From contig OY740765.1 in the NCBI GenBank assembly GCA_963513935.1, positions 73,043,638 through 73,107,637 of the forward strand: a stretch of DNA of 64,000 nt, in the 5' to 3' direction. Shown here in pieces: positions 31,870 to 44,249 of the stretch (positions are counted from its first letter, which is position 1; every line of letters begins with the position of its first letter). This DNA comes from Aphrophora alni. Taxonomy: Eukaryota; Arthropoda; Insecta; Hemiptera; Aphrophoridae. The position numbers were made by a program, and so were the translations under genes. The notes under the pieces are model-generated. The model saw only the letters and a program-made list of their open reading frames with translations, had not been told where the DNA came from and made no database searches.

Positions 31870-34800
31870 TACTAGCTTGGTAAAATAATGTATAAGCGTT
31901 AAAATCAATAAATTAAGTTATTTTAAACATTTTAGTTTATATTGGAGATCTATTTAAACTGATTTTTATCCTAATATTTTAATATTTTCATATTTTTTAA
32001 TGTCTGTGATTTTTGAAATTGTGAAATGTAACAATAATGATGCAAACTAGTGAAATGGTGTTCAGAAATGTTTCTATAATTATAGATGGCACATTTTAAA
32101 GTATAAACAATGTTATACTAAATTGGCATAAAAGAAGTTATTTTTATGTTGTAGTTAATGTTGTTCCACACTGGCCTGGCAAGAAACTCACAAGATATTC
32201 GGAATAGTCATGTAACATGTTCAATGTTCTAGGGTTAAAACCCTAGAACTAGCCATAGTCATGTAAGCAACACATCGACCTATGTAAGCAAAACTTTATC
32301 TACAATTGAGTTATCACTTGCACTATAAGATAACTATCACTTCAGAACAACTATCAGATAATCAAATAATCACTTGTTCATAATTTTTTTACTGTATTTT
32401 CACTCATTGGTGATCATTGCTGTATCATTTTATTATAACCCAAAACGCAAAGCGTATTCCAAAATAAATAACATCAAGCTACATGGTGTCCAGCAGCCTT
32501 GAAAATTGGGAATTACGTTTGAATTTTTTGCGCCGGGAAAATCCTTGAATTATGTTTAAATTTTGCAGCCGTCTGGAATTTTTTCCCAGGAAGATTTAAA
32601 GTTAAGATTTTGGGAAAAAAAATTCACAATACAAAAATAATTTTGACAATGGAGCTCGTAAAGGCTACATTATTGTTTTTTTATTCTTTTTAATGTATTC
32701 GGATTAATGATTCGGTCTAGTAACAGCAGATGAATATTGGTCACATACAATAATAGCGCTCTCTGCCTGTACTGCAGTCCAGTTAGCTTGACTTGGAAAA
32801 AAACAACAACAAAAAACACTTTATATTTATATTGACAACTTTGTAGTTAGTATCATCATTGAAAAAAAATGCATTGTTATGATATATTGAAATGGAAGTT
32901 TTTATATATTGATTTAGTAGAAAACACGATTGTAGTAGTAAGGATTAAATGGCAACATCATTCATATTTTAGAAAGAGATGCAACCAAGTGATTCGTTTT
33001 TCCTTCACAATTTAGGCTATACACTGAACACAATATTTTTCGACCAAATATATATCTATTTTTTAATTTGAAAACATTTTTGTAGCTGAAAATCTGTTGC
33101 GAAAGTAGTGGTTAAAGTCTCTTTCGCCGTATAGTACATGTACATGGAATGTAAAAATAAACATTACCTCTATGCCTTTTCTTAAAATAATAATGTAATT
33201 ATGTTTCCGATGCATTGAAACTCGAAATGTAATTAAATAAAAATGTATTTTTTAACAAAATAATAGTAAACTAGTAACTCTGGTGTTTTATATCTGTCAC
33301 TTGAGTGAATCAATGGTTGCATTTACCTTGGCCGGCCGGAACAATTGTATCGTATATGGGAATGGTACAAAACTTCAGTTTCTGATCTAACACAAAATGT
33401 TTAATATTTAAGAAGAGAGATAACTACTATGCAGAAATTAGTATGCCAAGTGCGAGGAGCCTTATTTTCGCCATAACTCAGGTTTTTTTTCTTTTTAAAC
33501 TCAATATTTGGTAGCTAACATAAGAAAACAACATTAATTATATTTTTTCAATATTGGCTCTAGCGATTTTGATTTTGCACAAATGTAGCTTCCAAGAATC
33601 CGAACAAAAAGGTTTGGTTGTCATCTCCTCCAAAAAACTTGGCTCATAAGTTTTCAGTAAGACAGAACATCAGCTATGAGGTTGTTATAAAAGATGATTT
33701 TTTTTAAATCGGCTCTATTGATTTCGATGAAATTTAACTCTATAAGAGATCATTAGAAATTCCTATAATAATGGTAGGCCCTTTTTTCTCCTTTAAATGC
33801 TATGTGAAGATTAATGGCCCGGTTACATGTGCAAAATCTTAATGAAAAAAATATGGTTCAGGAATAATAGGCAAAAGACAAAAATGAACCATGACCACCA
33901 TTTAAAGATTAATTTTAATCAAATATGATTTTTGCTGAGGACGCGTTTACGATAGAATTGAAGCAAGTTTAAACCCTATTTAATATATAAATATTTTTTC
34001 TATGACAAAAAATAAATGGTTTATTTTCAATTTTTACTGATATTTTGGTTGGTTGTGGGGATCAGTAAGTGAGAAGATTTGTGCAATGCTTTTCATCATT
34101 TGTTAATACAATTCTCTACTTCTACCCACTACTATTGATTGTTTTGAGGTTTTGTTCATAGTAAAAGTACATATGGACAAAATGATAATGTAAAAGTAAT
34201 ATTATTTATATTCATAAAGTTTGTTAAATGATAAAGTTTATGTAGTTCATAAACACTGTAAAATGTAAATGAAACAATATATAGTGTGATTCAAACAGTA
34301 TATAACATCCATTATGTTCTAATATAAATTGTATTATATACTTATTGAGAACAAAAATGAGTATATTTAATAAAAACATAAATGGATGAACTACTTCCTG
34401 TGTAGAGCGAGAGGAAAGAAATGAAGAGAGAAATGAGTAGCTTTGTTTATACCTTTTGTTATCATAAGCTCTTCCTTTATCACTCTTCTTTAGTCCTCCT
34501 CCCCTTCCTCTATAGGCCTATACTTTAGCTTCATCCTTATTCATGATAATCTTAATGTTCATTACGTTATACTTGTAGCACGATAGCTATTTATAATTAT
34601 GTAATATTACTATTATTTTTTTAACATGTTGGTGTCAGACAATTAAATGATTGCAGATACAGACTATTAATATTTATGTTAAATAATCTACGTGAAATAT
34701 TTTCATCAACTCCAGAACCGCCATTTTTTCTGTGCTCAATATGTTTTTTTTTGCACCTTTAAATTTTCAAATGGAGTTTGATAAAAAATTAATTTTCAAG

Positions 34801-35279
34801 TTAACTATTTTACCACAAATTTTAAACTTCACATTAAGTATTTTTTTAAAAGAATATTTCATTGGCAAAACATGCTCACAACACAAATTTGACTTTATCA
34901 GTCCATATATTTTAGTCGTTGAAAGTTTTATTTTTATAGTGTCTAACCTCGCTATCTTCATAAAAGTTGAATGTTGAAATTTTAACTGTACTTTCACTAC
35001 GTTCCGTCAGAAAAACAGAATTTTACAGAGTTGAGTTTTAAATAAATGTTGCTTTGATTATTATTATGGGTTTTAAAAGAAGTTAATAATTGTAGTGTTT
35101 GCAACGGTGTGACAACTACTGCATTACTTACTATCAGTTTATCATTGTTTATCAGTTTGTGTAGAGTTTGTACTCATGAAGGGGGAGGGAGCTTCAGTAA
35201 ACAGACAGCATGGATTGATGGTCATTCAAAAATAAATCTCACCCACACTAAATGTACTTTACAAATGATATATTATATC
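31870..35279. other. no gene seen
   Basis: AT-rich, with no convincing coding region. The overlapping opposite frames at 34732-34997 and the frame at 35109-35321 have no recognisable motif. A patch at 32480-32640 (tgaaaattgggaattacg, ggaattttttccc) resembles decayed dispersed repeats, unproven. The tRNA-like palindrome and the 32226 palindrome lie at its left edge. Confidence 0.4.
32226..32249. repeat. 11-bp palindrome with piggyBac-like CTAGGG-TTAA
   Basis: gttctagggtt-aa-aaccctagaac: exact 11-bp arms. The left arm followed by TTAA looks like a piggyBac-type end (compare CTAGGG-TTAA at 24016-24025), but the right side is offset by two bases and no element body was found. Confidence 0.5.
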
Positions 35280-35660
35280 ACACAGACTTTTTGTAAGCGG
35301 TGGAACAGCAGAGTGCACTAGCCTGTACAGTAAAATAAATGTATTAAAATGCAATATAAATTATGAACATATTTTTGAGTTATGACCATTTTATTTATTT
35401 CCATTATTTTTTTATATTTCCATCTCACCCAGAATTTTTGTAAACCACGGAACAGTGGAGTGTCTGTTGTCGCAATATGTGCTCTTTTTAAGAACTAATT
35501 ATATGAAAACCTTTACACTATACAGTAAAATAAAAGTATTAAAATTGAATATAAATTACATATTTTTTAAAATTGTTCTGCCATTTTAATTTGATTTATT
35601 TCGATTACCACACTCGGACTTTTTGTAAACAGCGGAACAGAGGAGTGTCAGTTGACAGTG
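35280..35660. repeat. three diverged tandem units, 148-184 bp
   Basis: gactttttgtaa-c-gcggaacag-ggagtg occurs near 35288, 35436 and 35620. Each is followed by tacagtaaaataaa-gtattaaaat and an AT-rich stretch ending in a tttgatttatttc-like block. Units differ by indels. Confidence 0.7.
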
Positions 35661-37591
35661 GTACATTATAGTGTGATCACCTTGATAATAAATAATGTTA
35701 TGAATTGTTTTTTTTTCTTGAAGTCCGTATGATACTGCCCTTGTGTGTAGTTTATAAATTTAATATTCATATTAACTCTATACACTCGGAAATTATATAT
35801 TTTGGTGGAAAAGTTATGAAAAACTACCGAGAATTTTCGGGAAATCCGGGAAAATTTGAGAAATTCAGTAGCAAGTGTTATTAGAAACCTTAGCAGCATT
35901 GATCTTCAAACCTGCCGATAAGCTAGTTCGGCCTACTAACTGACGGACAATCTATTCACTCCAATGTCTTTCCTTATCATTGTTTTGTTTTTATATGCAA
36001 CATCAAATGTTGCCTACGCTATTACATATGCCACATGTGTTAGCAAATATGTTTAAAGTTAGGTTAAATTATACTTAGTTATTCAATATTACATAATCGA
36101 TAATAGAAAAAATGCAAACATTACATACGGAAACTGTGTACTCTTGATTTTGTATGCTATTTAACTTAGTTATCTTCTAAATTATTCATTTTGGATATTT
36201 TCAATTGTTATTTATAAACCTTTTTTTATACAACTATGTTCTTCAAATCAACAAGTAAATAGTAATAGAACTTTTTGATTTTTACTTTTCAAATTTTCTT
36301 TTGAAATTATACATCCGTTGTACTTGTCAAATGAAAATGTATCTACGAATGAAGTGTATTGCTTGTATGTGGTTTTCTTCTATGTTATATAACTGAATAC
36401 ATTTTGAACCTAAAATGTTCTATTTTAATTAATAAAATTCATTTTATTTTACATTTAATAAAATAATAAAAATTTGATTTATACAAGTTTTTTATTGGAA
36501 TTAATAAAAGTATTATTTACATATATAAAAAATAATGAGTTTCATAATCATATTATTTTAATCATTAAAAAATAATAATTAATAAAAAACACAAAATTAC
36601 AATTCATTTAAATTTTGTAAAAAGAGTACCTATGTGTTTTTATCTTGTCTTTGATTTTTGAGATATGACCTACAGTATATTAAAGCAGAATCAATTTATC
36701 AATGACAGCTTTGAAATCTTTGAATTCTTTGAGACTACATCATTGGACACCCTGACCTATGACGACTAATAACCAGATGATGCATGAAATAGTAAAGAGC
36801 TTACGAGTTGTAAATCAATATAAATTAAATTTATAACGGTATATCGAACTCATGATAAGTTCATTGTAAAGAACAAATCTTCCTGTTGCTATTCAATATA
36901 ATAAACATTAGGCTTAACAAGTATTTCAGTGTTATTAGGTGATTTTTTGACATTATAAAAATTGGACGCTGACACTGAAAGGGTTAAAATGTCCAGAATT
37001 AAATAAATATATATAAATCCTCATACTTTGATTGTATGAAATTTATTTGATCTCCTGGACTTGTACCAGTATTGAGCAAAATTCAACTTTAAAGGTGCCA
37101 AGTCTTTTTAAAATATAGTGTGTATATATATGTGTGTGTGTAAAGAGCCATTTGAAGTAATTACATTTTATAAATTATTGAAATACCAGTTTTAATGGTC
37201 CGAAATGAATTTATTGACTAAAAGAATTTAGTTATAGTGGCTTGTATAATTACTGTTTGCATATTAATAGCAAGAATAAAGATATTAATAATCACTTTCC
37301 AGAGCAATAACCTTGCCAACAATTATGATTGCATACATCTGATGATGCCAAAAATTGTAAAATACAAAATTACAGTTGTCTTTATGTTTCTTCTAGTTCT
37401 ATCTAACATATGCATTAATGATGACAACAATGTGTTGTTGCTAACCTGTTTGTATAAATTGAATATGTCAATATTAATAAATATCTGAATATTGGTTGTT
37501 TTACCAAACGTTAACATTTCCAATATTGTTTAAAACTCCAAGATGAGATATTCTTAATAGTGTCTCTTTTCCCACTCAGTTGAACGAATCA
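35661..37591. other. no gene seen
   Basis: AT-rich. Overlapping frames at 37237-37523 on both strands look like chance. A (TG)n-like run lies at 37122-37142. Confidence 0.4.
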
Positions 37592-39600
37592 TTAAATCCA
37601 GTTACAAACAACAAAATTATTAAAGGTCTTAAAAAAAATCCTCAACAGGATGTAGAAGACCAACAGGTGTGATGTCCTGCACTGATACATGGGCCCGAGA
37701 AACACTTCTTGGTACACCAATTTCGACACGGTAGTTAGATTACCCTTGAATAAGGGCATCACCTTCTCTTGATCTTGCAATAATCATTCGCTTTGATTCC
37801 TTAAAACGAAAGTGCCATTTATATGTGGGATTTATAATAGTTTTAGTTTCGGTTTTCCAATCCCTTACCTTAAAGTCTGCTCCAACTTTAAAAATGGTGC
37901 CCACTGTAGAATACAATTCCAAATACTGCTCAAGTGAGATGATGGTATCTTTCTTTTTTACCACTCCTTCTATTCGGCCAAATATCCCTTCCGGTGGTAT
38001 GAAAGAATGTCCTGCTACAAGAATGTTTATGTGTATTTTTTGACATGATCTGGTGCCTCTTTTGTTAACCACTTCATTGCCATTCCAACCATTGTAGTAT
38101 TAGTTTTTTTGGCCACCCGCTCCATCTGCCATTAGCTTAACTGTATGGATATCCGTGAGATCACAACTTTGAAGTCGATTAACTATGAACTGCCGATACA
38201 ATTTCGTTAGACCCTTTATTTCATAAATCTTCTGTCCAAGTGTAAATTAATGTATTTTCACTTTTTGTTTTTGATGATCCTACACAAATTTAATAATACA
38301 GTTGTCTGCTGTAATAGGCAGATTGATCGGGAACTTCGTTACATGTTAAGGTCCCCTTCATTTTCTTGTTTTAAAATTTGATAAATAGACCTAGCTCGAA
38401 GTTTGTGAATACGTAGTTCAGTGATTAGGTCTTGCTTTTCTTGGGGATTGTAACATGTCTTGATTTCCTCCTTCAGCTGTATACATCTAGAGCATGCATC
38501 AGTAGTCGGAGTGCCAAATCCGATGTTATAATCTGTTGTAAATATATTTCTAAAATAATCATACTTCACACGCAATAGAGTGTCGTTCATGCTATTATAC
38601 ATCCGCCACAGCTTCTTAGTAGTTAGTTCACTTAACAGGTACTGTCTTGTTGATTTTTCCCTACAATAGTGGGACTCTAAGGGCACTAGACTTTCAATAA
38701 ACTGTTTGACTGCTGCTTTTTGGCAGTAAATTTCATAGATCGTTGTCTCCACCACGCTTGTCAGTAAGTGGCAATCCCGTTTTAAAATGGGTTTTAAAAA
38801 TTCTCTGAAACTTGGTTTTTGACATGCACAGGATGCTAATAAACATTTTTTGACATATCTGCTTTAAAGAAGACCCTGAAGCTTTCCTGTAACATGGCAT
38901 GTAATAATTTATATGGACACTTTTTTTGGTCCTTTTCTTGACCGCTGTCGCTGTGGTATACTTTAAGGTGAATGCATCTTAAATAAGTTTGTTCTTCGTA
39001 GAAAAGAAATTGTAGTGAAAACGTTTCACATCTTGCATGTTGATGTCAAAGCAACAGAATCCATGTTTGCCGTTCTCCAAGTGGCCGCATTCTTGACGCT
39101 TTGGAGGAGCTGAGGAGGAATACCTGAAACAAATACCTTTATGTAAAATACAATATATAATATATTTTAACTAGGTTTTGATTTATTTTCTTGTATAATA
39201 TGTTTGGCTAAGAGTTACAGAAGCATGTCGAATTAGGTGTTACTATGCCTAACCTAACTTAGGTAGTCAGATAACCTAATTTATAATACTACCTAGGTTA
39301 GACTAGGCTTAGTTAACATCTAATTCAACATACTACACTGTAACCTTCAGCCAAACACAAATTAGAATAGGTTAAGGTCAAAGTTGCTAAATGCAATTTT
39401 GAAAAGGATGTATTGAAAGTTATAATTGAAAAGATAGTCTTAATATAATCATACATAGGCTACCTAATGAGGTTAGCTTAAGATAAAAGACATTCTTACC
39501 TTCTTTCTTTCAAGATGTTTTTCTTCTAAGTCAAAGGATCTCTTTTACGTTTTCTCCCGCTTCCTGGTTCTGCTGGCATAATTTTGCCACTTCTTAAAAC
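37592..39600 (-). pseudogene. transposase-like protein, unnamed arthropod family, copy A (broken)
   Basis: Minus-strand relic of a family I know from many arthropod genomes as long uncharacterised repetitive proteins. In order: a basic start near 39598 (KRKRDP); an apparent intron 39130-39497 (gtaagaatg ... ttgtttcag); a CGHLENGKHGFCCFDIN block near 39060; then 38339-38755 with VPLESHYCREKSTRQYL, YFRNIFTTDYNIGFGTP and DACSRC. After a gap comes a DGAGGQ block near 38115, probably around a catalytic Asp, and 37740-38072 with ILVAGHSFIPPEGIFGRIE and WHFRFKESK. The C-terminal part to 37592 is decayed. Several frameshifts and stops are visible. The likely role is a DDE-type transposase, by inference from repetitive distribution and Asp-containing motifs. 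Copy B at 41.9-43.9 kb is a distant relative. Confidence 0.6.
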
Positions 39601-39740
39601 TTCGTCCATTACTAAAATGGTAATCAATTTTCACAAACCAACTATCTTCAACATTAGCTAATTCCAGCAATATAAACTTTACCAACCATTAACAACAGCT
39701 GTCTACTGATGTTTCCTTTGTTAATCCAGGTTAGCCAGCA

Positions 39741-39973
39741 GGACAAGACTTAAAATGGAACAGGCTAGACCGGACAAGACTTAAATTGAAACCGACTACA
39801 ATGGACAAGATTTAAAATGGAACAGTACCTTATCTTTAATCCTGAAATACACAGGGACAAGAATTTTTTGGTCCCTAATATAGCCACTAATAGATAGGTC
39901 TTTAAATTCTGAATACGATGACGTGTATAACTCAATTTCGATTTTTTGTGGACAAGACTCATTTTGGAACTGA
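39741..39973. repeat. subterminal short direct repeats beside copy A
   Basis: ggacaagacttaaaatggaacag-like units start at 39741, 39772, 39813 and 39950, with a partial one at 39853. Spacings are irregular (31, 41, 40, 97). They lie just upstream of the presumed transposase start and may be its end-binding sites. Confidence 0.65.
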
Positions 39974-40319
39974 GCGACTCATTTGAATCCTACACCTTCA
40001 AGAACTTTGATATCTTTGTGTGTATATTAATGAATTTATGATCATTCTCTAATCACAGTCTACTTCTATTATCTGTGAAAGTTATCAATTAGGCTTGTTA
40101 ACCAGCGAATTCATTAGCACCTAAAAAAATTCAAAAAAGGGAGGTCTGTCTCTTAGCAATAGTTAGAGGGCAATAACTTTGTTCCCAATTCCAATAAAAA
40201 GTTGTTCTAAACCTGGTGGAGGAAGATTTAGTCGAGGTTGTATGTAGACCTAATAAATACACTGAGGATCATTGTTCCAACAATCTAATAGCTAAGTTCA
40301 GAAATCTATTGTATTTGAT

Positions 40320-40895
40320 TCTATTGTATTGTATTCATTGATTTTAAGAAAGCCTTTGATTCATTAAAGAGGGATCAGAGAAAGGTAGATGACCTCCATT
40401 TGTAATGAAGTGAAACAGGAATGCCTGCTTTCATAGATACTCTTCAGGATTGTACTGGACCATGTGTTGAAGAAATTCATAACAAAACTCAGAGAGACAT
40501 CAGGTGGGGTCTAGCAGGAAGATTGGAAGACATTGACTTTATCAATCTTTATCTTATACCTATAAATATGACAAAATGAAAAGCAAATTGGTTCGACTAA
40601 AAATAAATGGAGGTTAAATTAAAGAATTGAGTGGAAACTCTGATATGAGAGACTGCAAGCAAATGGAGGAGAAGAAGTGGAATCTTTCAGGTACCTCAGA
40701 AGTTGAAACGAAGAAGACATAGATGAAGAATTAAGCCCCTTTGGGAGTCTTCTCACAGCTAAAGTCTATATGGAGATCCAGGGAGCTCACAGACAAAATT
40801 AAATTAAGAATATTTAAGATCTACATGAAATTCGTCCTCCAATACTATATGGCTGCTACAAGGAAAACCAAAAAAAAAAAAAAAATCAATGTGGC
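40320..40895 (+). pseudogene. reverse-transcriptase relic, second LINE type
   Basis: A + strand relic with FIDFKKAFDSLKR near 40338 (first catalytic Asp region), then CLLS-ILFRIVLDHVLKK near 40420. A GG-RQLEDIDF-like block stands for the FADD strand, then NGGEEVESFRYL near 40670, DEELSPFGSLL and LQYYMAATRK near 40840. The order matches the common insect LINE RT whose C-terminal region reads ...EVE-FTYLGS...SVLLYG. A run of A (40868-40884) follows. It differs from the Jockey-type element at 3-7 kb; an RTE-like or CR1-like clade is possible. Heavily decayed. Confidence 0.6.
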
Positions 40896-40964
40896 TCCCT
40901 TAGCAAACGAAAAGTAGGAAGACCAGCAAATACTGGTAGAAAAAGGCTATGATTCATAATTTTT

Positions 40965-41165
40965 TTTTTTTTTGCTTGAAGATGAAAAACCTCTTGATCA
41001 TCATTTTGTTATTACAAGAAAAGGACATAAATAAAAACCCTCAGATCTAAAATACTTTAATAGTGTCAAGGTTGGAAGAGAACAGGAGTTGATATAAAAG
41101 GTGAAATAGAGAGATTTAACCCAAGATTACATGAAAATATATGTAGATCCAGTTAACATACAACA
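40965..41165 (+). repeat. dispersed repeat, second copy of the 9.3-kb family
   Basis: Matches 9310-9530: aaaacctct-gatcatca, ataaaaacc-ctca/ctag, ggttggaagagaa, agagatttaa/gggatctaa, caagattacatg, gtagatccagtta. It stops before the 137-bp tail unit. Confidence 0.7.
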
Positions 41166-41685
41166 TACAACTAAAAAAGAAATCTAATCATGAAATAGAT
41201 CCCATTGGTGAAAAAAAAATTAATTTGAGGCAATATGTAAGAATGTTGACGAAGATTGTATTTTACTTTACTTGTTTACATTCCATTGATTGAAAATGTA
41301 ATGATATCAAAAATAAGTGATTACAGAATTATAAACAACCTGTCACTATTTTCTTGTGATGATTGTACTAACATTCTTTAGTCACATTACAGAATAACAT
41401 AAGTGTTTAACATATCGTCAACTAACAGAAGGCAAACTATTTTGAATTTCTAATGAAGCAAAGTTTTTTTTGTTGCACCTGTTGTATTTGAGCCAGTTGG
41501 TATTTAAGTCCAAGTTATGCAGTTTTGAGATATTGAGGTTTTTGTGTTTCACATTGAAAACAAATCAATGTATTAAAGTGGATTGTTTTACTTATATTTA
41601 TGAACTTAGTATTTATATTGTAATTTTTTGATGTTGTAATCATAGACATCAGAAGTCTGTTTTTATAAAAAAATATATTAATGTG

Positions 41686-41710
41686 ACTTACGCCACTGTC
41701 ATTCTCAATA
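41686..41710. repeat. left copy of a 25-bp direct repeat bracketing copy B
   Basis: acttacgccactgtcattctcaata. It corresponds to acttactgcactgtcattctgaata at 44156-44180 (22 of 25 identical) in the same orientation, 2,470 bp apart, bracketing the transposase-like copy B. Confidence 0.6.
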
Positions 41711-41883
41711 GTTGTTAGGTATAGTTAATAACCCTCCATATTATAAACACTCTTTTATTCATAAAAATAACATACTAAATACAAAAGGTAATTATTTAGA
41801 TTAATATATGGTGTGTTTAAAGTTCCATTGGTTAAAACATAAAAAAATATAAACAACTTGTGGTAATTAACCCTGGTTTGTTC

Positions 41884-43915
41884 TTATAGTTCGTCTACTT
41901 CTGATTCTACATAATTCAATGGTCCAATGTCATTTTGATTTTGACCTACTGTCAAGTTGTTAAAAAAACTATGGTACACTGGTGGAATAAAAGACAAGAG
42001 ATCTAACATGTCTTTTTTCTTCATTTCACTTACTGGTCTCTTGCTTGTGTATAGAATTTCTAAAGGTAAACACTGCAAAGATGCTGGTGGTCTACCCGTC
42101 CTTTTGCTTGGAGTAACATCTAAAGTTTCAAAAGGAAAACTCTCTTGTAAAGTTTCCTTATACTTTATATTAAAAGAACAATTTTTGTCTACTCTGATCC
42201 ATTGCATCTTTAGCCAGTTAACAGGCCCGTTGTCAACATTTCGTTTTCTTCTTGTTACAGTTTTTTTTTCCAAATTGGTGGTTGAGTAAAATTCTTCACT
42301 GTTCATTTCTGAAACTATGAACTTTTTCTCCCTTCGACAAGAGGCCATAATGTCATACCATTGTGTTGGCAAATAGATTACTTTGCCTTTAGCTGCTTGC
42401 TCTACAGACCCAAAGTCCGAGTCATTGGGCAAATAAGAGTTCCCGGATACTAAAAACTTCTGATCAATTACCTCAATGCATGTCTCATTGCTTTGGACGA
42501 ATTTCATTAAAGCTAAGGTCATTTTTATGCTCTAGTTTTGTAAGGTGCAGGTGTCACTATAGATGGTAACTTTTTTTGTCACCAGCGTGAATCTTTTAAA
42601 ATGCATGAAGATACCTCCTGCGCTCCTCGGGAAGCTTTGGTTTCATCCCATACGGGAAACCAGTACCTTTTTCTAGATTGTGCACACCAAGATTATAACA
42701 ATATAAATTCCGTTTGTAATACACGTCTGATACAGTTAAAACTGGAAAAGGCAATGCCTTCTGCAAATCCACACTGCACACATAGCTCTCAGGATTGTTT
42801 TGAACAAACTCAGCATTCTTTTTCATACTGTCTCTTGCTAGCTCCGCTTTCCTTAAATGAAGTTCATGGTCATTTTGAAGAGTTGACTTGTCCTGTTCAC
42901 TTAGATCAGAATTGCTAATTTTAATATTAAAAATGTCACAGTTCTTGCCTGTGTCTTTTTTGGGAAGGTAAAAATGTAAATTGAACTTAGTATTTAGTAT
43001 AGATCTGTAATAATGCTCCTTCTGTACCGTTTTCTCTTCAGCTAAACTTTTTCCTTGTATAACAAATACATGTTTCTTACAGTAGGTGACTCACAAAGAT
43101 ATCTTCTATTTTCGTTGTGTTTTCGAGTGTATTGACTCTGGTACGAATGGAAAGAATTTATATGCTCCATAATATACTTTATATCTTCCTCTAATATTTT
43201 TATAGTAATACAGCCTTTAACCCCTCTCAGGTCTTCACCTGGTGACTTACCATCATCAATTTTACTTAAAGCTCTTTGAACTCTTCCCTCAGACAGAACG
43301 AATGTGCTCAAAAAAATTTTTTGACACTTGATGAGATACATTTTTCTAACAGAACCCTCTCCCTTCTTTGGCCACCTCTTTTTAACTTCATGTTTTTTTA
43401 ATTAAACCACAAATAAAAGAATTCTGTTTACCAAAATCACCTATGCTCCAAAACAAATCAAACATCAATTTTCTCTCGTCACTTGATACTTTGTTGTTGC
43501 ATTTCATTCTACTTTTGCGCGGAATATTTTTAAAAACCTTTGCCTAACAAGTCTTTCCCTTACTAGAGACATATTGTTTCCCAGAATTTCTGCATTTTTT
43601 TTTTGTAATGGCTTGCTTTTGTTGCTGTATTTCTGGTTCACTTACGAGTTTTAAGTTTGTTAATACGACCAATAACTGTAGATGTACCTGTTAAGGATTC
43701 ACATTCAGGTTTTGACTCCGAAGATGTGTAGGAAACAAGATTTGTACTGCGGCATGGGATTCCTTCCAAAAAATTACCCCTAGCCCTAGAACTATCATCC
43801 TCATCTAGTGTATAGTCTGGGTCTCTGTCAGTAACATCGGAATATAGAGAAGAAGAAGACTCACTTAAAAGTTCATTACTGAGATTGAGAGTCGTAATAA
43901 ACCTTTTTTAATAAT
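41884..43915 (-). pseudogene. transposase-like protein, unnamed arthropod family, copy B (broken)
   Basis: More complete copy of the same broad family. It starts with an acidic Ser-rich N-terminus (SLYSDVTDRDPDYTLDEDDSS near 43830), then a KCNNKVS-like block and FDLFWSIGDFGKQNSFI near 43440. 43042-43341 carries CQKIFLSTFVLSEGRVQRAL and INSFHSYQSQYTR. A different frame follows at 42838-43030 (NTKFNLHFYLPKKDT, HELHLRKAELARDS) leading to 42596-42826 (VYYKRNLYCYNLGVHNL). Near 42550 is IYSDTCTLQN with a stop, probably the catalytic Asp block. Then comes 41884-42522 (IDQKFLVSGNSYLPNDSDFG, VNWLKMQWIR). A stretch after the HNL block appears deleted. The family recurs in arthropods; DDE transposase is the likely but unproven function. 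Confidence 0.65.
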
Positions 43916-44155
43916 TTTATGACCATTAAAAAACAAGTTTAATGTGAAAATAAAACATAACCTCACACATATTCATTCAAGTTTTCCTAGTTTTCAAAAT
44001 GTTCATACTGCTTGTTTTAAAAATATATGCACAGAAAACACTACAAAATATTGATATAAAACAAAACACTACACAAACTAACACTAAGTTAAAAAACAAA
44101 CCATGATAAACACAGAATTTCTGACAATACAAAACAACACATTAAAACTAAGTGG

Positions 44156-44180
44156 ACTTACTGCACTGTCATTCTGAATA
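44156..44180. repeat. right copy of the 25-bp direct repeat bracketing copy B
   Basis: acttactgcactgtcattctgaata; see the partner at 41686-41710. The same orientation is unusual for a cut-and-paste element, whose ends should be inverted. Confidence 0.6.
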
Positions 44181-44249
44181 CAACAGGAATTTTGCTAAAT
44201 GGACTACATTTTTGCTGCTCCTGGTGGCAGACTATAGTACTGGGGACTT

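Noticed and set aside
32480..32640. Patch resembling a dispersed repeat (gaaaattgggaattacg, ggaattttttccc)
   Set aside because: Likeness is vague and no second copy in the window aligns over a useful length.
34732..34997. Overlapping + and - frames of 81 and 76 codons
   Set aside because: Low-complexity hydrophobic or Lys/Ile-rich text from AT-rich DNA; no motif, splice site or conservation argument.
35109..35321. 70-codon + strand frame with a signal-peptide-like start
   Set aside because: It runs straight into a tandem repeat array at 35280 and the remainder has no family likeness.
39230..39310. cctaacctaac and cctaggttag motifs as an interstitial telomere (insect TTAGG repeat)
   Set aside because: Only scattered, irregular copies; no tandem five-base array. 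They lie in what looks like an intron of transposase-like copy A.
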